Assembly (NCBI GenBank): GCA_016648135.1
Contig: JADDOH010003931.1
Coordinates: forward strand, 1-64,000
Origin: Agrypnia vestita
Lineage: Eukaryota > Arthropoda > Insecta > Trichoptera > Phryganeidae
Direction of reading: 5' to 3'
DNA: 64,000 bases
Position numbers and translations under genes: made by a program. Numbering within the stretch: the stretch's first letter is position 1; each line of letters starts with the position of its first letter. Positions 33,395-43,689 of this stretch are shown piece after piece. A model generated the notes under the pieces. That model saw only the letters and a list, made by a program, of their open reading frames with translations, was not told the DNA's origin and did not search any database.

Positions 33395-33866
33395 ACCCAC
33401 TGTCCGAGCTCTTGGTAATATGTCACTTGTCACAACAACAACTATCGAAGAGTCGACAACGGCCTATAACAATCTAGGGCGATCTATTCGGAAAACGTCT
33501 AGAAACGCCCAGTACAACGGAGAAGCAACGAGAACCTTCTAGAAAGTACGAAAATATCAGCATTTTCGGGTATAAATACGGCCCCGGCCCCTGCGCAGTT
33601 GTTGTCACGTTCGACAGATCGTTACCGTGCAAAGTCGTGTGGCCAGTCGTGAGGGAATTGAAGCGTTAAATAAAGTGAATAATCGAGCAAAGTGCCTAAT
33701 TGGCGAAATTAATCAGAGTGATTAATACGAACGAAATTGGATGGAATGTTCTAGCGAATTTTAAATACGTGTTACCCAGCGATAATAAATTGTTAATTTA
33801 CGAGTGATGTACTGCGGAATAGCGGAATTTAGAGAATAGCGTTAATTACTCGTATCAAGTGACTTT
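33395..33866 (+). repeat. LTR-like repeat family 2, copy B, best preserved
   Basis: From CACTGTCCGAGCTC to CGTATCAAGTGAC it aligns with copy C over most of its length and with copy A in its 5' half. It ends where a partial family 5 MITE begins (33869), so the original right boundary is lost. Promoter elements are listed separately. A long terminal repeat is the simplest reading, but a paired LTR and coding region are absent. Confidence 0.55.
33532..33578 (+). promoter_or_regulatory. Heat-shock-type promoter: perfect HSE trimer plus TATA box
   Basis: GAACCTTCTAGAA (33532-33544) is three contiguous nGAAn units in alternating orientation, the canonical HSF trimer site, followed by a further GAA at 33550. 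TATAAATA stands at 33571-33578, about 26 bases downstream, and a GC-rich start-site-like segment follows. This spacing is as in insect heat-shock gene promoters. Function is inferred from motif match only. Confidence 0.55.
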
Positions 33867-33868
33867 GT

Positions 33869-33965
33869 AGAGACTCGCAGAAACGAGAATGTGAGAAACG
33901 TGTATGGAAGTTCTTATACAATGGCAAAGGGCTTACAACCTGTGTGAGCTGGCTAAAGTGAAAAC
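33869..33965. mobile_element. MITE family 5, single-arm fragment
   Basis: GAGACTCGCAGAAACGAG, then GAGAAACGTGTATGGAAG, GGGCTTACAACCTG and GAGCTGGCTAAAGTG are the ordered landmarks of one arm of family 5. The other arm is absent. Confidence 0.55.
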
Positions 33966-34284
33966 ATGAAAATTGCTATACGGGATACATTTGTCATATA
34001 TTCCTGAATACTAATGCGTGCTTGAGATACTCCATACAACAATAGGTTTATTTAAGACAAGCGACCAGGCCTTGCTTCGCCCGGTACGGTTTTGTTTATA
34101 TAGTGATAAACTCGTCACATCTTCAAGATATTTAATTTAACGATTTGTTGTAAAGGACAGATTTGATAAGTGTTAAATGCTTAAGGTAAATAAATTGTTT
34201 TATTTGATAAGCATTAATACTGAATTGGTAAAAATTGCTGGAAAGTTAACCATTATATCTTAGTTATACATTTGTTGGTGTAAT

Positions 34285-34440
34285 TTTTTTTTAAATACAG
34301 ATGCAAACACGGGATACGTGTCACATCAACATTCTTACTATTTTCGAACAAAGCTAAACGCTTGTGCTACGAAAATAGGGCTAACTTGCTGGTCTGGAGT
34401 GAGATTCGAACCCGTGGCCTTTGGATTACGAGGCGAGAGT
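34285..34440 (-). mobile_element. SINE family 6, copy 1
   Basis: On the minus strand a tRNA-like head has CTCTCGCCTCGTAATCC and box B GGTTCGAATCT, then a body ending GATGTGACACGTATCCCGTG and an A-rich tail (about 34290-34300). Two more copies lie at 44005-44150 (minus) and 54030-54190 (plus). The box A side is replaced by TTAGG repeats. Confidence 0.65.
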
Positions 34441-34462
34441 CTAACCTAACCTAACCTAACCA
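34441..34462. repeat. Four-unit telomere-type repeat (CTAAC/TTAGG)
   Basis: CTAACCTAACCTAACCTAAC reads as TTAGG repeats on the minus strand, the canonical telomere unit of most insects. It is joined to the 5' head of the family 6 SINE. Because a tRNA box A often contains GGTTAGA, slippage from that seed is an alternative origin. Confidence 0.7.
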
Positions 34463-34766
34463 TAATATAGATATATGCTACCCCTGAGTTTTTTTATAGA
34501 GAATTTAATTTTACACAATTCCTTCCTACACGTTTTATATATCTCTTACGGATTAAGCAGACGAGGAGCGCTTTAGCGGCAAATTTTTTCCCGACTTGAT
34601 TCATTAATACCGTAAATGTTTATATGCCTTATGGCCTTTTTTAATACACTAAAATCTTTCTGGAGAACATTAAAAACCTCATACAAATCCGTTCAGTAGT
34701 TCTCAAGATAAGCGCGGCTGAGGACTTAATTTTATATAATGTATTGATGAAATTACGAAAAATTTG

Positions 34767-35270
34767 TTAAAAAGGAATCCTCTACGCAAATTGATATAGG
34801 GATATATTTGTCATAAATTCCTGATTACATACATGGTTGAGATACAACTTTCGCAATATGTTTATTTTAGATGTCGGTCACAGCGAAGAATTATTGATGG
34901 AAAAATAATTGTAAAATAAGAAAGGAATCCTCTACACAAATTGCATATGAGCAAAATTGCAAATTGATATAGGGATATATTTGTCAAATTCCTGGTTGCC
35001 TGCGTGGTTAAAATACAACTTTAGTAATATGTTTATTTTAGATGTTGGTCACAGCGAAGAATTATTGATGAAAAAATAATTGTAATTTTTTAATAAAATA
35101 AGAAAGGAATCCTCTACACAAATTGCATATGAGCAAAATATGCAAATTGATATAGGGATATATTTGTCATAAATTCCTGAATAAATAAGGCGTGGTTGAG
35201 ATACAACTTTAACAATATGTTCATTTTACAGCGAAAAATTATTGAGGAAAAAATTCTCCATAATAGTAAA
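34767..35270. repeat. Minisatellite, three units of 150-182 bp
   Basis: GGAATCCTCTAC starts units at 34774, 34924 and 35106. Each continues with AAATTGATATAGGGATATAT, TTGTCATAAATTCCTG, a GGTTGAGATACAACTTT phrase and TTATTTTAGATG...CACAGCGAAGAATT. A diverged lone unit lies at about 33975-34060 (GGGATACATTTGTCATATAT), on the other side of the SINE, so the array once extended or was duplicated. Confidence 0.75.
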
Positions 35271-35366
35271 TTTTTTAAAAAATAAAATATGGTAGTAGTA
35301 TTGATCGTCTACACAAAGCCTACACAGGTAGTTGTAGCACAATAAAATTCAATCAATATATTATTA

Positions 35367-35975
35367 TCACTCACAGAGACGAAATTGTATTTTTTATGGG
35401 AAAGTAGGTATAGAAGTCGTTGGGTGTACATAGGGCTTACAATCTATCGTACGGCTGGACTAAGTGATCACTTTACACAATGTAACTTTCGCCATTTCCA
35501 CCCATGATAGAATACTTGTCTACTTTGGAAGACAGATATATTTAAATTTTACGGTATGTTTTGTATATTACGTGTTGCAACAATCCTCAGCGCGGTCGGC
35601 AACCAAAGCTTTTTCATTCTCCTTAAATGACCACAGATGACACTAATGAGACATCTATTTTTGATTTTTTTTTTGAGTTTATTAGCAATATCCTTTATAT
35701 GTGTTATGAGATCTTTAAAATATTTTTTAAATTAAATTTTTCTAAACAGTACTGGATTTTTGCAACACATATACGAAACATGCCGTATAATTTAAGTATA
35801 TACAACCTCCAAAAATTTAGTAAACATGCTATTCTATCATGGGTGGAAATGGTGAACGTTACATTGTGTAAAGTGATCATATAAGCCAGCCGTATGATAG
35901 GTCTTAAGCCCTATGTACACCCAAAGACTTCCATACTTACTTTCCCATAAAAAATATAATGATGTCCCTGTGACA
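35367..35975. mobile_element. MITE family 5, full palindromic copy
   Basis: CACAGAGACGAAATTGTATT and ATGGGAAAGTAGGTATAG at the left are mirrored by CTTACTTTCCCATAAAAAAT near 35940 and GTCCCTGTGAC near 35965. TGATCACTTTACACAATGTA and ACATTGTGTAAAGTGATCA are the inner mirrored landmarks. The arms are diverged in the middle, so this copy is older than that at 47.6 kb. Confidence 0.72.
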
Positions 35976-35999
35976 AAAATCCAGTACTGATCTGAAAAA

Positions 36000-36630
36000 T
36001 TTGGTCATACTCAAAATATTCACAATAAAATTATTTAGGCAAATTTGATAACTTAAAACATTTTTTATTTGTAGTATTTAATTAATGTTTCGAGTTTTTC
36101 TCGACCCGGCTAACATTCGCATCTCGCGCGGGGGCTTTTTTTTATTTTTATTTATTTTGAGGGGGGGTATTTTAAGAGGTTCAGTTGTAAATAATACGGC
36201 GTATTATGATCCCGGTACGGGTGGAGAATTTGCGGAAAAAACATTTTATCAAAATGTTCATTGCGGTTAAAGCCTGTCTGGAAATAAAACAAAACAGAGG
36301 ATTAAACCTTCGTTACTTCCGGAACCTCTCATCCGGTTCTGGAAATTTGCCAGGGATGATTTACGAACTGCTCGCGTTTTCGCATCGATTGGTTTATTGG
36401 TTATGTAAGCGGCGTGTTACACATTACAAGTATGGCATACGAATTCATTTATTCATATAAACTATCCAGTTTCATTAAAAATTCAATATTGCCTCGAATT
36501 ATTTTTGTTACGTAATTAACAAACGGTTTTTTTTTTGCGCTTGTAGGTAGGCAAAAGTGAAGGATTATCTAATTGGTTTGTAGCAAAAAATAATACATTT
36601 TTATACATACGTACTGCAATAAAATGGAAA
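36000..36630. other. Gene-free stretch
   Basis: The chance open frames at 36085-36460 have no domain. Nothing else is recognised. Confidence 0.35.
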
Positions 36631-36634
36631 GCAG

Positions 36635-37075
36635 AAGGAATAGCGTACTATCCGAATCCCTTATAATATGTCGCGAAACTATCGAAGGATCTATAATGGC
36701 CTAAAGCAATCTAGAATAGTCGAGAAAACTCTGGAACAATCTAAAAACGACGGGAACCTTCTCCCAAATGCTAGAAAGAAATATAACGATCTACGAGGAT
36801 CGAAAAATAATCGGGCAAGTACTTACCGATAGAGGCGTAATAAATAAGGCGACTTCTATGTGCGAGAATTGAATGTTCTATGAGCGATAAATGAAATGTT
36901 CCCAGAGATAATAAACTGTTAATATACGAGTGATACAAAGCGAAATAGTGTAATTGAAAGAATATTATTAAATTAAATTCGTGTTAAGTGAATTTGTCCA
37001 CTAAATAAATAATTTATCACTAATCAATAAATCGTTAATTAATTCCCAATGTTTTCATTTGTCTCCCAAAGCCAC
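36635..37075 (+). repeat. LTR-like repeat family 2, copy C
   Basis: ACTATCCGAATCCC, GGCCTAAAGCAATCTAG, GGGAACCTTCTC and GAATGTTCTATGAGCGATAAA follow copy B in order. The TATA box segment is deleted. The right side continues to ATTTGTCCACTAAATAAAT beyond the point where copy B is interrupted. Confidence 0.5.
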
Positions 37076-37400
37076 GACCAGTGACAATACGATGACAAAT
37101 ATATGTATAAAATATATATCATATTGAATAAAATGTTTTTCTATGCCGGTGGGAGAGTATACCATCACCTCGTAGATTTCATAGTAAAAATAACATATTA
37201 ACGCCCAAAAACCAATTAAATACAACCACCGAACAGGTAAATATCGTCACAATAGAAGCAACATCGAGTACAAAGCTCATCAAAAGGAGCCAGACAAACG
37301 CCATTAACCCAATATTAAATACCCAATATTCAATACCAAATTCCAAAAAACCATTAAGGCTAATAATGACCGAAGTACCCAAATTTAGATTTTGACTTGC
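37076..37400 (+). other. Unidentified 70-codon open stretch
   Basis: On the plus strand a frame is open from about 37185 to TGA at 37393-37395, with NQLNTTTEQVNIVTIEATSS and ending MTEVPKFRF. It has no start codon in context and no recognised domain; the minus-strand frame over the same bases is its shadow. It sits between the LTR-like copy C and the hammerhead-like motif, so it may be a decayed element ORF. Confidence 0.25.
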
Positions 37401-37432
37401 CAGACGTGACGGAAATTTACTAACAAGGCACC

Positions 37433-37474
37433 CTGAAGATGCCTGTTGTGATTCAGGCGAAACGTCGGTTGACG
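37433..37474 (+). ncRNA. Hammerhead-like motif (CTGAAGA - hairpin - GAAAC)
   Basis: CTGAAGA (37433-37439) is followed by a perfect 5-bp hairpin GCCTG/CAGGC, then GAAAC (37459-37463) and a CGTC-GGTT-GACG stem-loop. Both stems are perfect, but the core has A in place of T and the base expected to be U before the cleavage site is A, so it is probably inactive. Confidence 0.45.
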
Positions 37475-37569
37475 AATGGTCTTTCTAAGGACCACATTTT
37501 AACGGGGGTTACCCCCAAAGAAATTAATACTAACATTTCTAATACCCGTGAAAACCTTGACTATAACAT

Positions 37570-38210
37570 AAATAATCGGTAGCCATCATATTGGTATTCA
37601 TTAATTTGTCTGCAGTAGCGTGAAATAATTCGACTGTGGACATTTTTAGTCATAGCCTTTCCAAGCAGGATGTCTTCCATTAACTCTTCATTGTATCTTA
37701 GCAATTCTGATTTCAATTATGAGATACAGAATTTAGAATTTTTCTGGATGGCTAGCCAAAATTGTTATTAGTGTTCCTATCAATCAATCTTAATTTTATA
37801 GGTATGTCGATTGTAGGTCATATCTATCTTCAGATTGCTTCAGAATTGTTTCATGAATGTTTCACAAGTAAGAATATAAGTCATAGCATTATTATAATGT
37901 ACAAATTCAAATTAAAATTGACATGTGAACTGTGACCCTAGCGAACATAGACAACCACCATAATCAGTGTGAAGTATTCCAATAGCAAATCAGTGCGAAT
38001 TGGGGGATGGTGTTTCTTTTCTGTGTGCAGTGATTTTGTTTATTAAATAAAAGTTTCATTTATTTTAGGTGTTTCATTTGCCGGCATCCTCATTTTTTTA
38101 TGCCGATATATTTTCACGTTTTAATAAATACATTTAAAAACATCCTTATTTGGTGTCTCCAAAATGATCTTCTTGATATAATTATTTCGTTGCCTGTGTC
38201 CTGCAGGTTC
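37570..38210. other. AT-rich, gene-free stretch
   Basis: No ORF, repeat or terminal structure is recognised. Confidence 0.35.
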
Positions 38211-38214
38211 ACTT

Positions 38215-38335
38215 TCTGGAATTCAAGGCTAAAATCGAAATAACACGGCTGGAGAGAGACTCTAACCTCGAACGCGCGGATGGCAGTGTTGCGACTGGAC
38301 GACATAGCCACCATCGCTTCTCCGTGGCCCGCTAA
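38215..38335 (-). mobile_element. Possible tRNA-like SINE head
   Basis: On the minus strand GGTGGCTATGTCGTCCAGTC may be a box A region and GCGTTCGAGGTTAGAGTC a box B region, 30-40 bases apart. No body or second copy was found in the window. Confidence 0.35.
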
Positions 38336-38344
38336 AAGTATATT

Positions 38345-38885
38345 GTATATACTGCACGCGGCTTAGCTAAGACCCGAACCATTAATTAAAGCCTCCCACT
38401 TAAAAAATACTTAAATTATGTTCTGTGATTTTCATGGGTGTACGGTTAGCAACATTTTATTTGTGTACTGAAAATCCGTTTCACAATTGCTTTAGGCGTA
38501 ATAAGATCAAACAGCCTAGTTTTAAAGGGTGTATGTTTTTGATTTTGTCTTGTGTAGAGCTGAGAGAAGGTGATAATAATTTATGACACTTCATAAAGTC
38601 TACCAAGCTCATAAAATTAGGCCTATTAAGTCGCGCTGTTCAACATGAAATTTAGTTGTACATAAAAGGAAAAATCTTTTAGGTACTCGGGATCGGTTAA
38701 ACTGATTTTAATGCGGCTTTCTCAAAATATAACGTGCCTATTTATCTGGAAATGTTTTAAGCTTTTTTTATGTGTCTTTATGTGTGAATTTCTACGTGAC
38801 ATCAAGAACAATAGCAGTGAATACATATCGTGACCTTTAAACAGCATGAAATCATCCGAAATTTAGGTCAAAATTGTGGAGAAGC
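38345..38885. other. AT-rich, gene-free stretch
   Basis: Nothing recognised. Confidence 0.3.
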
Positions 38886-38889
38886 TACG

Positions 38890-39200
38890 CTACTTTGCTA
38901 GCATTACATTCACTCCTAATTAGTTCAATATTCATTCATACATTGATTTTCCATACATCCGTCTAAGCGATCGCATTTTTAAAGTTTGTGTTTATTTTTA
39001 TTTACTCTTTATTTGTTGATTTACGGCTTCACTATTGTACATTAAAGTAGGCAGCAGAACGCCATTACCTACCGCCAGTATTGCTTCGTGTGACAGATTC
39101 CATTTGGGAATAATTCTTTCAGAGCACTATTTGATGTATTTCCCGCAGTCATCCTCCTTTAGATATCTTTGGAAAACTTGTCGTCCCTAGTAAACATAAT
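38890..39200 (-). pseudogene. RTE-type LINE remnant (post-RT region)
   Basis: GCATTACATTCACTCC, CATACATCCGTCTAAGCG, CGGCTTCACTATTGTACATT and CCCGCAGTCATCCTCC are the shadows of the family's post-RT coding region in order. It is interrupted by short insertions and has no 3' terminus. Confidence 0.6.
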
Positions 39201-39790
39201 TTAAAAGTTCACCAAATAGTTAATTTGTTTTTAGCTTTTGTTACGTATTTATCTCACGTGGAACAATAACCAGGTGCAAGAGCCTCCAATCAGAATATTC
39301 GAATCTCGAATTGCCTGTTTTGAAGTATTCGTTATTCGAATACTTTAAAAAGTATTCGTAAAGTATTCGCTTATATTTATATTATAAGATTTTTAATATT
39401 TTTCTAAACGAAACAAAGATTTACGAACCCTGGAAGTCATATTCAAGCATTTTCAGGTATACGATTTTTTTTTCGGACTCGGACAACAAAGATGTAAACG
39501 CCGTAAATTGTCGAACATCTTTTGCATTTGCCTTTTTTTTTAAGTCTTACGCTCTATCGTTTTACCACAAGCACTTACGGTTAACATACTTTGTTTTGTC
39601 AACGATGGAGTCGGCTTTCTATTTTTGTTTAGTATTAAGTTTTCATAAATACTTGAGCTGACAAATAAGAAGTTATATACAAAATAATTTTTAAAAAACT
39701 TGCACGTGGGGTGTGAGATATGAGTAATATAAACGTATTCAAAATTTTGTCAGTTATCGAGAGAATACTGACTCGTCTGTATCAAATTTT

Positions 39791-41490
39791 TACTTACTTA
39801 CTTACTTACTTACCATCACGCCGTTTCCCCGAGGGGGTAGGCAGAGAGGATAGAGCGCCATACTCTTCTGTCCTGACATACAACTTTCGCTTCGTCTACA
39901 TTCATACATCTTCGCATGCAAGCTCGACGGTTGTTCAGACTTCTAACAGGACCATCTTCCAGTATCTGGTTAATCTGGTCATGCCACGTCTTCCGTGGTC
40001 GCCCTCTTTTTCTGGCGCCGTCAACACTTGCATCATATATCTTTCTTACCATTCTTTCCTCATTCATTCGCTCAACATGCCCAAACCACCTGAGCGACCC
40101 TATTTTTATTCTCTGTATTATGCTACTAGCTTTATATTCTTATCATTCTTTACTCTATCATACATGGATTTACCACACATACGTCTAAGGGACCTCATCT
40201 CCACTGCATTCAATCTACTTTCGTTCCTCTTCTGCCAGCTCCAGGCTTCACTTCCATACATTAGTGTCGGTACCAGAACTCCATTATGTACCGCCAGTTT
40301 TGCCTCGGTAGACATATTTCTATTAGAAATTATTGCATTCAAAGCACCGTTCACCCTATTCCCGGCAGTCACTCTCCTCTCTATATCTTTCTCAACATTC
40401 CCTCTTCTATCGAACATACTTCCCAAGTACACAAACTCATCTACTTGTTCCAAACATTCATTGCCTACTAGTATTTCACACACGTTGTCTTACTTTCCTC
40501 CTTCTCGAATACCATTACTTTTGACTTCTTTACATTCATAATAAGGTCACTTTCCTTGCATACATCATACATCCTGCTAACTAGACTTTGTAGGTCTTGT
40601 TCGCTATTTGCCATTAATACCGCATCATCCGCGTACAGTAAACAGCATACAATCAAATCACTCACTTTCGCTCCTATATTCATACATTCCAGTTCTTTCA
40701 CACAATTATCTATATACAAGTTGAACAGCCATGGAGACATTACACAACCCTGTTTGACACCTTTTGTTATATCAAACCACGGTGTGAAAGATCCATTGAT
40801 TCTTACACACGCAGTACTCCCCTCGTAAAGGGATGCAACTGCGTCTATAAGTTTACTGTTCACCTTGTAATCAGAGAGTACCTTCCATAACCTTCCTCTA
40901 ATAACCCTATCATAAGCTTTTTGCAGATCTACAAATGCACAGAAAAGTTTTTGGTTTTTCGCTAAAAACTTTTCCGTCAACACTCGTAGAGAGAATATCT
41001 GATCCATGCATCCTCTTCCACCCACAAAGGCTCCTTGCACGTCCCATACCTTTTCTTTCGTCATCGACCTTACTCTTTCTATCAAATTTCTTCCATAAAG
41101 TTTGCCGACCGAGCTTAAAAGGCTGATTGCCCTGTAGTTCCCGCATTCCAATCTCGACCCTTTACCTTTGTAGAGAGGCATGATAACTGCTCTCCTCCAA
41201 TCCAAAGGGGTGTGGCTCTCCTTCAAACATTTATTAAATAGAGTATGAAGCCACGAAATCACTGATGGGCCACCAGCCTTGATATATTCGGCAGCAACGT
41301 TATCATACCCCACAGCCTTACCATTCTTCATATGCTTTATTGCACACTTTATTTCTTCCACACTTATTTCGCTGACTTCATTCTCGTCATTCATACTTCT
41401 CTCCGTGAGAATATCGACGGATTCCAGCCTCCTCGCTCTCATACGTTTCCTGGAAATAATTCATCCATCTATCTTTTATTCTAATTTTTT
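39791..41490 (-). pseudogene. RTE-type LINE, 5'-truncated, RT domain nearly complete
   Basis: This is the best copy of the family scattered through the window. From 41442 to 40468 one frame holds the RT: ISVEEIKCAIKHMKNGKAVG, GNYRAISLLSSVGK, FVDLQKAYDRV, VKQGCVMSPWLFNLYID and LLYADDAVLMA with the catalytic Asp pair. A frameshift near 40480 leads to EFVYLGSMFDRRGN, NAIISNRNMSTEAKLAVHNG and LMYGSEAWSWQ, and a second near 40115 to RWFGHVERMNEERM and the basic RKRGRPRKTW segment. A third shift is probable near 41440, where DRWMNYFQETYE reads in another frame. The endonuclease is missing. The 3' end is a short TAAG microsatellite (39791-39813). The RTE-type assignment is from wording; the clade needs a phylogeny. 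Confidence 0.88.
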
Positions 41491-41599
41491 ATTGTTTTTA
41501 TATATATATATATTAGCGAAGGGAAAAACTACATTTCAAAATGAAGACTACAACACACACACGTTCACCAGTTTGAAGACTACAAAGTGTACACTACAA

Positions 41600-41820
41600 T
41601 TGTAGTAAAAACTACTTGAAGTGAAGTAATTGTAGTACTACGGAATGAAGTGAAGTAATAAAGTAATAGTACTAGTGAATTAATACTAATGAAGTGAAGC
41701 AATGTAATGAAGTAATTGTAGTATTAATGAAGTGAAGTAATGAAATGAAGTAATTGTAGTATTGATGAAGTGAAATGTAATGAAATGAAGTAATGTAGTA
41801 CTACTGAGTTAATATTTTAT
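41600..41820. repeat. GAAGTGAAGTAATG-type irregular microsatellite
   Basis: The words GAAGTGAAGTAAT, GTAATTGTAGTA and TAATGAAGTGAAG repeat irregularly at least eight times inside the hAT-like element's right part. Confidence 0.65.
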
Positions 41821-42909
41821 TCCCAAATAAACATTTGGCGAGCTAAAAAAAAAGGTCAACGAGGAAAATATTTAAGATAAATGACGATATTTTCTCCAAA
41901 GTAACATTTGGCGACCTAAAAAAAAAAGGTCGCCAGCCAGATTTCTTCATTCGATTCCAAAAAATTTTCAAACAATGGGGGGGGGTTGTTTCAGTTTCCA
42001 AAGATTTCTTCGTTTAGCTACATCACCTTCCCAAAATTTTTCAAACCATGGGGGGGGGGTGGTTGTTGAAGTTTCCAGAGATTTATTCAAAATTTCACGT
42101 AAAAAATGAATGAAAGTGTACGTAATTTGTAGTGTTCGCTTTGAAATGAAGTGTACTATTTGAAATTTATACTTTCAATAACTTTGGTGTTTGTAATTTG
42201 TAGTGTGCATTACACTTCAAAACGTGCGAAGTGTGCACTTCAATGTAATGTAGTACTACATTGTAGCAGTGAGTACAGAGCGGACCCATCACTAATGCAT
42301 ATTTACAAAAATGAAATTTTTTGTAGTGTGTTTTTTTTTTTAATTTGTAAATTCAACATTATTTTTCAATATATTTTTTGTTGTTTTTTTATAACATATA
42401 TGTAAAAAAAAATTTCTCTTCAATTGTTATTTTTTTAAAATATATAGAATGTATTTTATATATTTTTAAAATATATAAAATATATATCTATATTTATCAT
42501 CCGAAGTAAATTATTCCTTTCTTAATAATTTTACGAATATATTCGAATATATAATCATTTACTATTCGATATTCGAATAGTTGGAATCACGAATATTTGG
42601 AGGCTCTAGGTGCAATGCTTCATAACAATATTTTTTGCAATAGCGTAATATAATATACGTATATTGTAAAAAAAAAACATAGGTGAATTGTATATCGATG
42701 ATTGTGTTAGATTTTAATCAGTTAATTTTAGAATTAAAAAAAAACTAATTTAAAAAGGGCAATATAGGTTCTTCTCCATACACGATTGAATTATAGTGTA
42801 CTTTTTTTTTTGCTCTGTTTAGAAACTTCTTACTTATGTATACTAAATGGTTAATCTATATTAAAAAATAATATTTGAAATTATTTAGTTTAGCACAAAA
42901 AATAGATAT

Positions 42910-43175
42910 CTCATTGATAACATTTGTGGTTATTTAAGGAGAATGAAAAAGCTTTGGATGCCGGTCGCGCTAAGGGATTATTACAACACATATACGAAAC
43001 AGGCTGTAAAATTTAAATATATCTACGCAACTTACAAAATTTTTAATAGACATGGTATTCTGTCATGGATGGAAATCATAGGAAATCACAGGAAATCACA
43101 GGAACATCATTAATCAAGACATCTATAATATGACTTGATTAATGATATTCCTGTGACAAAAATCCAGTAGGTACT
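42910..43175. mobile_element. MITE family 5, inner part and one end
   Basis: GGAGAATGAAAAAGCTTTGG, ACACATATACGAAACA and CATGGATGGAAAT follow the right half of the 35.4-kb copy, ending ATATTCCTGTGACAAAAATC, with flanking sequence CCAGTA...CTGAAAAATTTGG also shared. A small tandem repeat of GGAAATCACA (43071-43105) replaces the arm. Confidence 0.55.
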
Positions 43176-43179
43176 GTGT

Positions 43180-43685
43180 TCTGAAAAATTTGGACAAGCT
43201 CAAAATTTTCCAAACAAAAAAGGCTTAACATGTCCATAAATTTTATGCATGATGTTACAATATATTGTCATCTAATCATTATCTTATAAAATATTGTCAC
43301 AATATTTCTGTAAATCATCAATTATATATTTTAGTCTACATGCAGATTGTACACGCATTGTCTGCGCAAGTAGTATTAAAACCATTTCCGACGAAGTCCC
43401 TCGCATCCATAATATAATAAGATTAGAATGCACACAGGCATGAAACACAGACCACCAAAATATATATGCATAAACTAACAGAAATTTGTTGGCACACCCT
43501 GTAGTTCCACCGCTGGTTGATTTGTTTAAAAAAATACTCTAAAAATATAAAATATTTTATTGCAAAAATACGTTTCATTTATTAGGGGATTTAATTATGC
43601 ACGAATAAGTACTTTAACTGTATGGTAGCCGAAAAATATCTGTTCACCATACACGTACCAGAAGGATATGTGCTCACCGTATAAG
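43180..43685. other. AT-rich, gene-free stretch
   Basis: Nothing recognised. Confidence 0.3.
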
Positions 43686-43689
43686 ATAT

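Larger units (their letters stand above)
39279..42607. mobile_element. hAT-like DNA element carrying an inserted LINE
   Basis: AGAGCCTCCAA at the left and TTGGAGGCTCT at the right are terminal inverted repeats, flanked by AGGTGCA on both sides (39272-39278 and 42608-42614). Subterminal ATTCGAATA words occur at both ends (39295-39365 and 42540-42580). A seven-base perfect duplication, possibly eight with one mismatch, best fits hAT. No transposase is present. The RTE-type LINE at about 39791-41490 sits inside, so the hAT-like element is older. Confidence 0.68.

Noticed and set aside
34441..34462. Telomere or subtelomere
   Set aside because: Only four units, embedded in a SINE and flanked by ordinary dispersed repeats on both sides.
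34767..35270. CRISPR array
   Set aside because: Units are 150-182 bp with no spacer pattern, and the sequence is clearly eukaryotic.
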